From Dendrophyllia cribrosa (taxonomy: Eukaryota; Cnidaria; Anthozoa; Scleractinia; Dendrophylliidae), in the NCBI GenBank assembly GCA_024195265.1, contig JAJLRJ010000006.1, forward strand, positions 5,694,615 to 5,758,614: a stretch of DNA of 64,000 nt. Direction: 5' to 3'. Each line of letters opens with the position of its first letter. Position 1 is the first letter of the stretch. Of the stretch, positions 36,401 to 46,259 are shown piece after piece. Under the pieces are notes generated by a model. That model saw only the letters and a list, made by a program, of their open reading frames with translations, did not search any database and had not been told where the DNA came from. Made by a program: the position numbers and the translations under genes.

Positions 36401-36672
36401 ACAGATATATTTTACACTTTGAACATTATTTTTATCATTACAGTGGAATGCAGTTTACCACCAAAGATCAAGATAATGATGTGTGGGGCAATAATTGCGC
36501 TGTCACTTTCAAAGGCGCCTGGTGGTACAGGGGTTGTCACAGGGCAAACCTCAACAGACAGTACCTTGGCGGACCGCATGCCTCTCATGCTAATGGGATC
36601 AACTGGTTAACCTTTAGAAGGTATCAGTATTCCTTAAAACGTACTGAGATGAAAATAAGACCTAAAATGTAA
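27496..36672 (+). CDS. Gene Y copy 2 (complete): secreted PAN-EGF-EGF-fibrinogen protein
   Basis: Exons 27496-27565, 27720-27994, 32667-32781, 33769-33882, 35858-36281 and 36444-36672, same lengths and phases as copy 1 except three bases fewer in the last exon. All splice sites are GT/AG, including the EGF2 acceptor cttgcag. The product is signal peptide, PAN, two EGF modules and a fibrinogen C-terminal domain. Introns carry a 3.46-kb transposable element (intron 2), a 20-bp minisatellite and a SINE (intron 4). The pocket exon is strongly altered relative to copy 1. Inferred role: secreted recognition lectin or matrix protein. Confidence 0.8.
27720..27994 (+). CDS. Gene Y copy 2, PAN/Apple domain exon
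   Basis: Same Cys pattern and boundaries as 6041-6315 (acceptor ttcacaaag, donor gtgag). Ends phase 0. Confidence 0.75.
28921..29284. mobile_element. MITE, inverted copy (unit 2)
   Basis: Same element as 7065-7430 but in opposite orientation, lying within the 3.46-kb element together with its flanking host-like sequence. Confidence 0.75.
30785..31345. repeat. 62-bp minisatellite, about 9 units
   Basis: Core tttcaggcctccctggccga plus ttctagaattatcac recurs with spacing near 62 bp, with one shortened unit near 31110. It lies inside the 3.46-kb element. Confidence 0.85.
31668..31886 (-). CDS. Small Gln/Ala/Val/Pro-rich ORF inside the 3.46-kb element
   Basis: Seventy-two codons starting at an ATG just inside the right inverted arm, downstream of the TATA-like gatataaaggg. 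The composition is repetitive ([17 protein letters not shown]), and no family is recognised. It could be the N-terminal fragment of a lost element protein. Weak evidence. Confidence 0.25.
   Translation of the reverse strand: MAEKDIGNIVRPGLEAQGHVQGVPVQAQAPVQSPAQEAAQVPVQVAGHGVAQDREAQVAAVQEVKAKSWRLF
32667..32781 (+). CDS. Gene Y copy 2, EGF1 exon
   Basis: Same boundaries and phase as copy 1; six Cys EGF pattern, with [13 protein letters not shown]. Confidence 0.8.
33769..33882 (+). CDS. Gene Y copy 2, EGF2 exon (calcium-binding type)
   Basis: Acceptor cttgcag intact; with the preceding G the exon starts [16 protein letters not shown], the DxNEC start of cbEGF modules. Phase 1-1, donor gttaga. 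Confidence 0.85.
33985..35190. repeat. 20-bp minisatellite in gene Y intron, unit 2
   Basis: Same acgagccayaggtggcccac family as unit 1, interrupted by the SINE at 34617-34918. Unit order mostly matches unit 1, with a few gains and losses. Confidence 0.9.
34617..34918 (+). mobile_element. tRNA-derived SINE
   Basis: A tRNA-like head with A-box region ggtggtctagtggttagcg and B-box ggttcgagcc is followed by an unrelated body and a short T-rich end. It is flanked by perfect 12-bp duplications acacgagccata at 34605-34616 and 34919-34930. Unit 1 has the single-copy target at about 13076-13087. Tail gactttgcctttttt could serve as a pol III stop. Confidence 0.85.
35858..36281 (+). CDS. Gene Y copy 2, fibrinogen domain first exon
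   Basis: As 14004-14427; [10 protein letters not shown] and [10 protein letters not shown] motifs present, donor gtaaga. Confidence 0.85.
36444..36672 (+). CDS. Gene Y copy 2, fibrinogen domain last exon, altered pocket
   Basis: Codes [19 protein letters not shown] and [11 protein letters not shown], ending TAA. The family-typical SYADGINW is replaced by SHANGINW, and downstream residues read [10 protein letters not shown] instead of [10 protein letters not shown]. Most base changes from copy 1 alter amino acids. Confidence 0.85.
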
Positions 36673-36793
36673 ACAAGCATCATCCTAGCATTCTTCTGCT
36701 TGACATAGAAATAACCTTTACTCATAATTTAGTTCATTTCACCTAGTTAAATGACCTAGCTAGCTCGCCATCAGTCTCTTGTAGCTTAGTTAA

Positions 36794-37511
36794 GGTTACC
36801 GTGTACCTTCAGATCGACCATTTTATTGAAATAATTTTTTAGGCGTCAAAATAAAGTTTACAGAATGAACTTTCATCCAAAAAAATATCGAAAAATAGTG
36901 AAAATTGACGGAGAAATGACGGTATAACGTTTTGAACGGAAGTAAAAGTTTCTCTTTTGATTGATTTAGCGGCGCTGTTTTCTCAAAGTTAATTTTTCGC
37001 CTGTAGGGGACACTTTAAAGAGCTACAACTCAAAGGGAATTTGTTCGATTTTCCTCAAATTTGGACACAAGCTAGGCTAACATATAATCAACAAAAACAT
37101 GTCGACGAATTTCTTATTTCCGAAAACTTTTTCGTCAAGAGTCATTTCCGTGCGATCACTCCAATTTTTTTTCTCCCGTTTTCGAAAATATCCTGTAACT
37201 TTTCACTGCAATTGAATATGGGAAATCGCCGACACCTATTTTTTAGTGCTTCGTGTCCGGAAACCCGAGAATAAATCAAATTAGCAAAATACAATAATCG
37301 CTTTGAGTTATAGCGTTTTAAAGCTGATTCGGACGTTCGAATTTAGACGTCGTAAAAAATTTGACAATTCATTTTATTACCAAATGGTTTCCATATTTAG
37401 ATAGCCAGCTCTATAAGCTTTAATTTGATATCTGGGTTTAGGTATATTAAGCGTAATCGTAAGACGCTAGAGCTGTTATACTGGAGACACCCCCGAGGGT
37501 ACACGGTAACC
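36794..37511. mobile_element. 0.7-kb MITE-like insertion, unit 2 only
   Basis: Ends ggttaccgtgtacc and ggtacacggtaacc are exact complements. Unit 1 lacks it (14938-14960 is uninterrupted). The frame at 37041-37274 has no recognisable domain. Confidence 0.6.
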
Positions 37512-37913
37512 TGAACTGGAGCATTCGACATGCAGGCGGAATCCATTGTTGCTATTTACTCGGAAATTTCAGACAATATTCATGAGTTCTATAAAAGTGT
37601 CAAAACTGTGTAAGTTGGATCAAACAATTTACAATGCAAGGCTAGTATAACGGAAATTAAAGGCAGATTTAATGGCCAATATTTCGACTATTAGAACTCG
37701 TCTTCAACAGGGTGATTGTAAAATATGCAACAACTCTGGAAATTACAAAATAGATTACAATTATATAATTGGCTAGTACTGATTAAATAACATAGCGTAT
37801 GACAAATCCTATAATTAAGCTGTCACAAAATATATACAAAGTAGGTCCTTTATAAATCATCATCGTCATCAAACTTTATTTATGTGTCAAAGCTTTCTAG
37901 CTCGTTTTTTTCT

Positions 37914-38084
37914 TCAATAGACCAATTCCGATATATTAAAATTCATACTTGGCTCCGAGGCTTAGGGGAATAAAACAAAAGAAATAAATTATTCATACCT
38001 GAACCTCGATGTGATTTCTTTTGTTTTATTCCCCTAAGCTTCGGAGCCAAGTATGAATTTTAATATATCGGAATTGGTCTATTG
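37914..38084. repeat. Foldback element with about 70-bp arms
   Basis: aatagaccaattccgatata reads inward to meet its complement tatatcggaattggtctatt. Arms also share ataaaacaaaag and the aagc(c/t)tcggagccaagtatg motif also found degenerate near 4990 and 26630. A short spacer lies between. Confidence 0.8.
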
Positions 38085-38399
38085 AGCTAATTGGTGACAT
38101 CTAACTGAGAACTTATAATTAAAAACTAATATTAACTAATTTCTAAAATATTTACAGATTTATACTAACTTCAAATTTTTTTCGTAATAATAATAACATG
38201 GATTTGAAATTTAAATATTTAAGAGTTAGCTGTTACATAAATCGCAAGAGTTACACCAAACTAAGAACTTATAATTAAAGCTTAAAAACTAATAACTATT
38301 TCTAAAATATTTACAGATTCATACTAGTTTTAAACCTCATTCGTAATAATAAATAACTAAATGTCTGTAAGTTAATCTGATTACTTCTCTAAGATACAA

Positions 38400-38975
38400 T
38401 GCTATATATAGCAGATATAGAGCATATAATGATAACTATAGTTGCAGTGAATATTATTCACTATCCATCGCGTATGTTCAGTCCATTAGGTGTATTAGGT
38501 ATATATAGTAGATATAGAGCATATAATGATAACTATAATTGCAGTGGATATTATTCATTGTCCATCGCGTATGTTCAGCTTATTAGGTGTATTAGGTATA
38601 TATAGCAGATATAGAGCATATAATGATAACTATAGTTGCAGTGAATATTATTCATTGTCCATCGCGTATGTTTAGCTCATTGGGTGTATTAGGTATATAT
38701 AGCAGATATAAAGCATATAATGATAACTATAGTTGCAGTGAATATTATTCATTGTCCATCGCGTATGTTCAGCTTATTAGGTGTATTAGGTATATATAGC
38801 AGATATAGAGCATATAATGATAACTATAGTTGCAGTGAATATTATTCATTGTCCATCGCGTATGTTTAGCTCATTGGGTGTATTAGGTATATATAGCAGA
38901 TATAAAGCATATAATGATAACTATAGTTGCAGTGAATATTATTCACTGTCAATCGCGTATGTTTAGCCCATTAGG
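38400..38975. repeat. 92-bp tandem repeat, unit 2 array
   Basis: About six units of the agcagatatagagcatataa / gtccatcgcgtatg family, uninterrupted, unlike unit 1. Confidence 0.85.
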
Positions 38976-39429
38976 TGTAAGCGTAAAAGTTTTTTTAAAA
39001 TTTGCAACATGTGCAAATATGATATATATGCGCACATGATGTAAGTTTGCAGCTTTGAATATTTAGCACTCGTTTTATTATGTCTTTTATGTATTAGTGA
39101 TAGTGGCTTTCATGGTGGTAGGAATCATTTTAATAAAATATAAGTTGACGTTTTGATGTGTTTAACATCATTACCAAGACAACTTGAAAAATAGGCTCCA
39201 TTTGGGCAGCATATGTCTACTGCACGCCCGTAAGTTTTTGGATGTATACAGTTAATTTAACTTTTCTTCTTTTGAAATTTTGGGGTCAACCCGTTGAAGG
39301 CCAAGATTCAGTACTAGGTCACCTGAGCGCTGGCAAAGATATTCTTTACCCACGCGGATGTCACGCGCGGCCTTTATTGTCGTCTTGTCTGATATTCATC
39401 AGCCAATTTTTATCAATTTCATGTCTTAA

Positions 39430-39988
39430 CCCTCGGACGTACACGCAAACTTATACCTCCACCGTGGTACAAGGGAGGGGGTTGTTACCAACACCCACCC
39501 ACCTCCCGGCTTTGGGTTTTTGCGAAGTTGCAATATTTCGGAAATATTTTACATCTAATAGATAGCCCGCGATGTGCTCTACAAGATAAGGTAAATGTTA
39601 TGGGTTGTGGCGCTGCTAGGGGTCCGTGACGTCATCCAAATGGCCGCCAAGATGGCCGCCATCTTGGATTTTACTAAAAATTCAAATTTATCGGAAAATA
39701 ATATACAATTAAACATTTTGATGCTTTTGGCTTTTTCGCTAAAAATAGGTGGAAAACACGCATTTTTATTCAACAATGGGTTGACCTCATGTTAATTATG
39801 ACGTCATATCCCGTTACCATAGCAACTGGTTGTCGCCAAACTTAACCATGATGTGTCCAAGGATAAACGAACAGCTACTAAAAACGGCATGTGCTAATCT
39901 TAAATTGTCTTGAAATATCGGAGAAAAACCTTAAGGGGAGGGTGGCACCCCCCCCCCCCCCCCTCGTCCCCCCTCGTATGTCCGAAGG
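39430..39988. mobile_element. piggyBac-like MITE (unit 2)
   Basis: TTAA at 39426-39429 and 39989-39992; same ends as 17541-18134, with the right end slightly decayed (tccgaagg). Confidence 0.7.
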
Positions 39989-40484
39989 TTAAAAGACCAA
40001 ACTATTCAGTTGTTCAGAGGTTTTGATGTTCGAAGTGTCGCCTTTTTTTCAGAATTTAATCCGTAGAATATCTGTGTTATTCACATCTTGTGCCATTGAC
40101 CTTTAATGAATTTATTATGCAACTTTTTTTTCGGGTTGCCTGGTGATACATGATTGCATCATTGTTACCGCTGTCATTCTGGTGTTGGCGGTTCTATTGT
40201 TAACAACTTATTGTTAACAAAGTTCTGGTTAACAAACTTCCTGTGACACGTCGATAGCATAGTGGACACTGACAATGAATAATGAAATTGGAACTAATGA
40301 TATCATAAGAAAGCAAACTTAGTTTCAATTGTTTATTTCTTTTTGTCTTTACAATGATGTTAGATATATCAAACATCGACTCACATTAATTTTGGTATTT
40401 CTTGTTAATGATCATTCGAGAATAGGAACTGTGTTTACGTTACAGTCCTGTTGGACAAATTTCATTTTCTAGGAATGCAGCCAG

Positions 40485-41538
40485 GGGGTGGGGGGGGGGG
40501 GGGGGTACTCTGCAAATTTTTGGGCGGGGGTGTGCCGCTGGGACTCCGAGACCCTTAACCTATACTAGACCATTTTAGCTGCATTTTGCAATCCTATTCT
40601 AGACTAAACACTGAAAAACCTTACCCTATCCTGGACCTATTCCAGACTCACTATTTTCCAGAAACTCGTTCACTATCACAGTCTATTAACCCTATTCGGC
40701 CTGGGGTGGGGGGCCCAAAGTGCCCGCGCTAACTTTCAACATTCATAACTTCTTTAATATGTATTCAAACGCCATCAAACTTTGTGACTTTTCCTAAAAT
40801 TTATCTGGCAACAATTTCATATGACAAATTTTTGATCTCGTGACTTGACGTTTCCATGGCAACAAGATTTTGACAGCCATGTTTTTGGAAATTTGCATAT
40901 TTATACCTTTGAATGAAGAAAAACAATGTTTATTGTTATAACTTTTGTATTTTTACGTCATTTAGCGTTTATTTATTAGTTTTTGATTAATTTTGCGTCA
41001 ATTTGGACGGTTTTTAAGAGGTTTTAAAAAACATTCAGAAATCCAAGATGGCGGATCCAAGATGGCGGCCGTATAACTAATTACCTAATAACTACGTCAT
41101 ATGACGTCATCGTTCCATTGTGCGGACCACAAAGGAGACAGTTTTGGACGTACTATGTACCCTCTAGGTTTCATTGTCATAGCCTTAATGTTCTTGAAGT
41201 TACGAAGGGGGGGCACAATGTGCCCCCCCCCCCCTCCCCAGGCTCAGGAACTCAAAAAAAGCCCAGGCCGAATAGGGTTAAGATGCCTGGGGTCAGTAAA
41301 AATGCCGTACTGCCCACCGTACCGATTTTTAAATGCCATTTGCCAGTTAACCTCGTCTAGACTAAATTCTTCACGCAACTGATCAGTTTCGCGGAAAATG
41401 ATACCCTATTCTAGACCAAAAATCTCTGATTACTATACCCTATCCCAGACTAAACTGCCTGAAAACCATACCCTTGACAGCGGCACATACCTATATAGCT
41501 TACATATGGGAGTACCTCCCCCCCCCCGCCCCGGGGAT
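40485..41538. mobile_element. G-rich-ended element, unit 2 only, with nested MITE
   Basis: Flanked by tgcagccag on both sides (40476-40484 and 41539-41547); unit 1 has one copy near 18620. The two ends are G-runs followed by gtactc in inverted orientation. An 8-9-bp duplication fits hAT or Mutator-type targets; no transposase. A second element (40690-41277) is nested inside. Confidence 0.65.
40690..41277. mobile_element. Nested piggyBac-like MITE
   Basis: TTAA at 40686-40689 and 41278-41281; ends ccctattcggcctggg and cccaggccgaataggg. Poly-C/G tracts inside both ends. Confidence 0.7.
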
Positions 41539-42885
41539 TGCAGCCAGTAATACGTATTGGTTAAATATAAAACTAGTTTAAACGTGTAAAGAGACAAACA
41601 TCTTTGAGGAACACCCAACGAGGAATGTTTACCAAAACTCTTTTATTGGGGAAATTGTTTTTATATTTTGATAACCTCATGATTTCTCCTCAGTTTAGGA
41701 CGTGGTTTTTTAATATTTTTCGTTGACCTTCTAAATAAACTATTACGTCATGTCATGTGACGTTGTCTGTTTTTCCGCCTTTTCGGTTCTCTTTGCTGTA
41801 TATTTAAATTTTCTGATGTTACGACAGTTTGGGGCGGCAGTTAAGTAAATAAAACTCTTAATTTTTAGACTTCCGAACAGATTTTCCACCGAAAAGCACC
41901 TGCAGCTGTAGGAAGTGACCGTTGTTGAGTGAAAGGTTGAAATAATTTGAAATTAATTTTTTGTAGTTCTTAAGAGAAAGAAATTGAAGGCTGCTATGAT
42001 TTTAATTGTTGCTTTGTACACTCCACTCTCTGTTTTAGTCAACTATTATTTGGCGCCTCCAGCCAAACAGTGCATGCATGCAACAAGATTCAATACATTT
42101 GTGTAATTGATGTTTGCCTCTTAAAAAAGAATAGCCGGATTGGTAAATAAATAAAACTATGAACGTGAAAGACTTTATTGTAGATATATTAATCTTAATA
42201 TTTCTTAGTGTTCCCGATTAGTGGACCTGAAAAAGCATAGCCTGAGAAAACAAACATACCACTTACATTTTAGACTAGTGCGGGAAAACCAGGTTTTCTT
42301 TTCTCTTGTTCATTTTATGAAGGACTATCCCAAGTATGCGGCCTTAAAAACAAGGTGTGCGTAATAAACCGTGGTCACAATACACACTTTTACCAAGGGA
42401 AAACCGATTTACCTTGAGCAAATTGACCAAACGTAACATCTTCCAAGGTAAATTCATCTCGGCTTTCATTTTCCCCAGGTGAAATACCTGGAATGGTCAT
42501 ACTGCTGAAATTGGCAGTTGTCATTCGTGCAATTGAATTTTTGGATTTGATCAGAAATTGGCAACTGATGTGGAAGAACTCCGGTGAAGTTATCCAAAGC
42601 TCGGTTAGGACCAGTTAAAGGAAAACAGGGTTGCACTGATAGTAGGCTTGTTTCACGCCAAGAAAGAGTTAAATAAGTACCGTATTTGTTCTCCCTTAGT
42701 GTAGTTATCCCGGGTCAAACTCACTACAATTTACCAAGGGTAGCGATGAAAAATATTTTGGTTATCAAGGATAACAAATCCACAAAAGACACTTGCCAAC
42801 AAAAATATTTTCCACGAAAATGTGTGAAACAATGCTAACCACTACCTCAGCAGACATAGTAGTAAGGGGTGGCACTATGGGACAC

Positions 42886-43256
42886 GAGTCAAAAGTCCCT
42901 AACCAACGCCCTTTTTATGGGACAGTCAAAAAAGTCCCTATAGTTAAGGGTGGCTACCGGGGGAATAGTCAAATTTCCCTAACCACGCCCAATAGGGGAT
43001 TTTGACTAGAATTTTTTTTATATAGGGGATTTTGACTAGAATTATTTTTCAATTTTTTTTCAAATTTTTTTGAATTTTTTTTTGAAGTTTTTTTTGAATT
43101 TTTGATTTATATAGGTGATTTTGAGTATCGAATTTTTTCAAAAAATTTTTTGATTTTTTTCAAAATTTTTTTCAAATTTTTTTTTTGGGGAAGTGGTCAA
43201 ATTTCCCTGTGTACGATCCTCCTGGGGAATGAATTGGGGAAGTAGTCAAAATCCCC
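42886..43256. repeat. Iterated GTCAAAnTCCCT motifs at the left tip
   Basis: Eight occurrences in both orientations: near 42886, 42924, 42967, 42995 (inverted), 43025 (inverted), about 43112 (inverted, degenerate), 43195 and 43242. A T/A-rich stretch separates the inner two. The mirrored set lies in the right arm. Such iterated subterminal motifs could bind the integrase or a replication protein; this is inference. Confidence 0.6.
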
Positions 43257-43520
43257 AATATGAAAGAAGAAGCCCACACAAGGGTGAAAGTTCAATAACA
43301 TGTTTAATGAAAATCATCAACAAGAAAAAATTTCAAGGATTAACGCTTTCTTCTTTTCTTGAGTAACTTTCCGATCGGGGTTTGAGCAAAATTTATCTGG
43401 ATGTTATGGTGATAAAAGCGCTTATCATCGAGCGCTGAATAATTCTTTTAACAGAACATAATACAAGCAATCACTTGGTAATTAGACCGCATGAAAACCT
43501 TCAGGGCAAAAAATTCAAAG

Positions 43521-43835
43521 TCAGACATTTTCCGCGAAGACGTGTCGTAAATCGGGTTCTCTTTCTCTTTCGATTCCATCGCATGTTAGAACGAAAATCA
43601 TCTTGGCTCGCCTCCGGGACATTCCGTGAATGAAAAAAGAAAAAAAATAGTTTGAATTCAATACTCGCAGAAAACTCGTTTGAAAGAAGAAACGTGAAAG
43701 TATTTTAAACAAATCAAATTTTCCTCGCATGACGAATCGAGCAAAGACAAACAAACAAACTACGAACCTGCGGAAATTTTGCAGTAAAAAAATCCCTTTC
43801 TTTTGCCGAAAAGGTTGTCCTTTTTCCAAAGCCAC
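43521..43835 (-). CDS. ORF in left inverted repeat, uncertain
   Basis: Open frame of about 100 codons; the last third reads SRRRAKMIFVLTCDGIERE and ends AENV. The counterpart at 58745-59077 differs near its start because of small indels, so only the part from about MRGKFDLFK is shared in frame. No family recognised. It may be a downstream exon of the MGARLS gene or noncoding. Confidence 0.3.
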   Translation of the reverse strand: MALEKGQPFRQKKGIFLLQNFRRFVVCLFVFARFVMRGKFDLFKILSRFFFQTSFLRVLNSNYFFSFFIHGMSRRRAKMIFVLTCDGIEREREPDLRHVFAENV

Positions 43836-43894
43836 CTCTTAAACCTTCCACGAGGAGAGTTGTCTGATTTTTTAGCGAGGAACTATCTTTGTTT

Positions 43895-44074
43895 TCACGC
43901 CGTGAAAAAATCTTTCTTGTCTTTCTCAGAACAGCGTTTTCCTGGAAAAACCCGGCTTACGCCATCACTTGGCTCCAGACCACGCGCGAACCACCAGCGG
44001 GACCTGGCTCGACGATAAAAGAGTTTAAATTGAAATCGTCTCGTCCCAAGTGTTTGCGATAATCTTGCACCCAT
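43895..44074 (-). CDS. Small basic protein with myristoylation-like start (left arm)
   Basis: Fifty-nine residues beginning MGARLSQTLGTRRF, a Gly-2/Ser-6 pattern typical of N-myristoylated proteins, followed by an Arg/Trp-rich middle (RRARSRWWFARG) and a Lys-rich C terminus. A TATA-type box lies 86-94 bp upstream at 44160-44168. It reads outward toward the tip and is duplicated in the right arm. Function unknown; membrane association is inference. Confidence 0.45.
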   Translation of the reverse strand: MGARLSQTLGTRRFQFKLFYRRARSRWWFARGLEPSDGVSRVFPGKRCSEKDKKDFFTA

Positions 44075-44159
44075 TACTGTTTTCTTCTGCCGAGCAGCTC
44101 GTCTGGCTTTGCGTTGTAAGCGAATGAGAGAAGAATGAAAAAAGAACAAAGCGCGAGAC

Positions 44160-44168
44160 TTTATAAAG
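44160..44168 (-). promoter_or_regulatory. TATA-type box in left arm
   Basis: Sequence tttataaag, nearly palindromic, in a GC-flanked context (gcgcgagac before, then ggaaaaaaagc). Upstream of the MGARLS ORF. Confidence 0.5.
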
Positions 44169-44343
44169 GAAAAAAAGCTGACGCCACCCCTCAGGCTACG
44201 AGGAAGCCCTTCGCTGACGTCTCTTGTCTTTGAAGGGCAATTTGTTTTGTCAACCAAGCGTTTCCAGAAAGTGAGAGTGCTTTTTGTTTTGTGTTTTTCT
44301 TGCTTGTTTTTCGTTTTCTTGTTTTCGAATGTTCTTGTTGATT

Positions 44344-44420
44344 TTTTTGGGACCCCAACGGGAATCGAACCTGTGACCTTGGCGAGAGTCTACACTACCA
44401 GTGGGCCTTTTCTCGTTACT
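44344..44420 (-). other. tRNA-like segment, partly missing from the right arm
   Basis: Read on the minus strand it contains a perfect B-box ggttcgattcc and a 3' end that can pair in 6 of 7 positions with the segment ggccaca upstream. No clean D or anticodon arm is seen, so it is not a functional tRNA call. Half of it lies in the 52-bp block absent from the right arm. Confidence 0.3.
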
Positions 44421-44676
44421 TGTGGCCACAAAGGAGTCTTGCCTTGTTTGATTTGGTTCATCAGACAATGAACCACGCAGATTGTTTTTTTTTTTCATTG
44501 CGTTTTTGACTTTTTTTTGATGAATTCTTATTCAAAAAACCGGTTAGTGCAAGAAAAAGAGCACACGTGTTTTGACCATTTTAAAGCAACTTTATTACAA
44601 CAATCTTGTTGTGAAAACAGGTCAACAATTTAAATAGTGACAACTTTTAAACGTCTCTTTTTTCTGAACAACTTTC

Positions 44677-45585
44677 TTACTCTTGCACCCAACCGCGAGG
44701 TTTGTGTCGTTTCAAGGCGACCCCTTTTCCTTTTTGAATAATGTTTTCTATCTTGGCTTGTCTTTGCTTTTCTCTCTGTTTCATGCTTTCCTTGTGCTCT
44801 TGATATTCTGTTTCCAGTTGACCCCACAGTTTGTCACGACGTTCCAGCAGCTCTCTTTTGTGTGCTTCCACGGCAGCATCGAATGTGTCTTTGTCCGTGG
44901 TCCAGTATTTGAGGTCGCTGAAGGGCAAACCATAGTTTTCTGAGTTTAATTGATCGTCCAACTCTCGTATGACTTCAGCAGACTTTTGAGCCACTTGCCA
45001 ATCTAGATCAGCCATTTTCACCTCGTTAGGATTATTGCCGGCGCGCTTGGCCTCGTCCAAATTCTGTTTAGCCACGTTGATGAAGTTTTCCAATTGTTTG
45101 TCAATGTTCTTTGATTGCTGGTGCGCTTCTTGAAATGACTTGGGAGGTGGTGGAAGTGTGGATCCAAGGGGTGGTTTGGGGGGAATAATATCATCCGTTC
45201 GGGCTTGGTTTTCCGCCGCCGAAAGAGGGGGAGGTCTTCTCAAGAGCGCAGAGGTCTGACGGGGGTCTATCATGTGTCGTAGTTGATTCTGAAGTCGAAA
45301 GTATTCGCTGCTCTTACTTCCGTACGAAGGTAACTTGGGCGGTTGCCCTTCACCTTCCACGCTCTTCATGGCATCCATGACACGCATGACGCGATCCAAA
45401 CGAGGGGCATTGACCAATTGGTCCGTCAAGAATTGACGTTTCCAGTAGGCTTCGTTGGGGTCGGGGGGTGTTTGTTCACCCCTTCCCCATTGACGGGATG
45501 AATCGGGTAGAAAGGGAACCGGCGGTTTCATCCAGGGGGGATCTTTGGGCACCAACATCATCTCTCGAGCGTATTTGTCCGTCAT
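44677..45585 (-). CDS. Hypothetical protein, 302 aa, last gene of the minus-strand block
   Basis: ATG overlaps the stop of the upstream 99-aa gene (ATGA, 45582-45585). The N-terminal half is Pro-rich (PPPLSAAENQ, PPKPPLGSTLPPPP). The C-terminal half is charged and helical with probable coiled coil (ESMKQREKQRQAKIENI). No transmembrane segment. No homology recognised; position and coiled coil suggest a structural or assembly protein, which is inference. Confidence 0.7.
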   Translation of the reverse strand: MTDKYAREMMLVPKDPPWMKPPVPFLPDSSRQWGRGEQTPPDPNEAYWKRQFLTDQLVNAPRLDRVMRVMDAMKSVEGEGQPPKLPSYGSKSSEYFRLQNQLRHMIDPRQTSALLRRPPPLSAAENQARTDDIIPPKPPLGSTLPPPPKSFQEAHQQSKNIDKQLENFINVAKQNLDEAKRAGNNPNEVKMADLDWQVAQKSAEVIRELDDQLNSENYGLPFSDLKYWTTDKDTFDAAVEAHKRELLERRDKLWGQLETEYQEHKESMKQREKQRQAKIENIIQKGKGVALKRHKPRGWVQE

Positions 45586-45881
45586 GACGACAAGGCGTCT
45601 AGTCCGGCTTGCAAAAAGGGAACGAGTTTTTCTCCTCCTACTCTTCTTAAGAGCCTCTTTCTTTCGTGCAAAGGCGTCGTCAGTGCACTGATGCGTCGAA
45701 TCGTTTTCCTGTTACCCAGGAGAGGGGTTTTGACGTAAGCGGGTACTTGGATCACGTTGTCGTAGAGATTACGTATCAGATCGGTCAGAGCTCGCAATTG
45801 TTCGTTGCTGGCTCTTTTTATGTCCTCCGAAAACGTCCGGCGATCCGTCAACCCCGATAACCAGTCGGCTTGTTCTTGCAT
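45582..45881 (-). CDS. Small hypothetical protein, 99 aa
   Basis: Mostly helical; ends with HERKRLLRRVGGEKLVPFL. It has a basic Arg patch followed by Gly-Gly and a hydrophobic tail, a shape I associate with small Polinton/adintovirus ORFs but cannot name. It overlaps the upstream gene by 34 nt and the downstream gene by 4 nt. Confidence 0.65.
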   Translation of the reverse strand: MQEQADWLSGLTDRRTFSEDIKRASNEQLRALTDLIRNLYDNVIQVPAYVKTPLLGNRKTIRRISALTTPLHERKRLLRRVGGEKLVPFLQAGLDALSS

Positions 45882-46204
45882 GCGCCATCCCCTTGATCTT
45901 TTGCCTGCACCTTGTTGTTCTTGCTTCTTCTTCTTCTTTTTTTTTTTTTCGAGAGTTGACTTGCAAGCACACCGCCCAAAGTGGCCGCTAAAATCGCTCC
46001 CGCTGTCGCCGCATTGGCTGTCTTGATTCCTTTTTTCAAGGCAATACTGGCTTTCACGGCTCGGTTGGGTCTCCCAAAACGATCGGTAGTGGCCTTCTTT
46101 CTTGGGGCATCAAATCCCGAGTTCGCTCGTCGCTCTGCAGCAGAAGTGGGCGAAAAATTTGAATTGACAGGAAAAGCACGCCAAGCGCCTCTAGGTGGGG
46201 CCAT
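45848..46204 (-). CDS. Small basic protein with hydrophobic segment and poly-Lys
   Basis: Starts at the internal ATG (MAPPRGAW, 118 aa); the longer open frame upstream lacks support. A hydrophobic stretch AATAGAILAATLGGVLAS (about residues 70-87) is followed by SKKKKRRRRSK. The architecture repeats in the genes at 46666 and 47264. A weak TATA-like ttatatcc complement lies at 46243-46249. Candidate core or membrane-active capsid protein (inference). Confidence 0.6.
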   Translation of the reverse strand: MAPPRGAWRAFPVNSNFSPTSAAERRANSGFDAPRKKATTDRFGRPNRAVKASIALKKGIKTANAATAGAILAATLGGVLASQLSKKKKRRRRSKNNKVQAKDQGDGACKNKPTGYRG

Positions 46205-46259
46205 CACAAAAAACTGTGTGTGTCCTGCAGTTTCCTCCTTTCTTATATCCTTCGCCTGC

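Larger units (their letters stand above)
36673..42857. other. Intergenic region of unit 2 left of the Polinton-like element
   Basis: No supportable gene. Holds elements listed separately at 36794, 37914, 38400, 39430 and 40485. The last 190 bp align to 20195-20583 of unit 1. Confidence 0.5.
42858..44545. repeat. Left terminal inverted repeat
   Basis: 1688 bp, complementary to 58100-59728. The inner limit is at ttcaaaaaaccggtt. Differences from the right arm are a 52-bp block only in the left arm near 44330-44382 and a few small indels (for example 2 bp near 43775). It carries an array of gtcaaa-type motifs near the tip and two small genes reading outward. Confidence 0.92.

Noticed and set aside
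44247..44471. Plus-strand frame across the left arm
   Set aside because: Broken in the right arm by the 52-bp difference and not preceded by a promoter-like signal.
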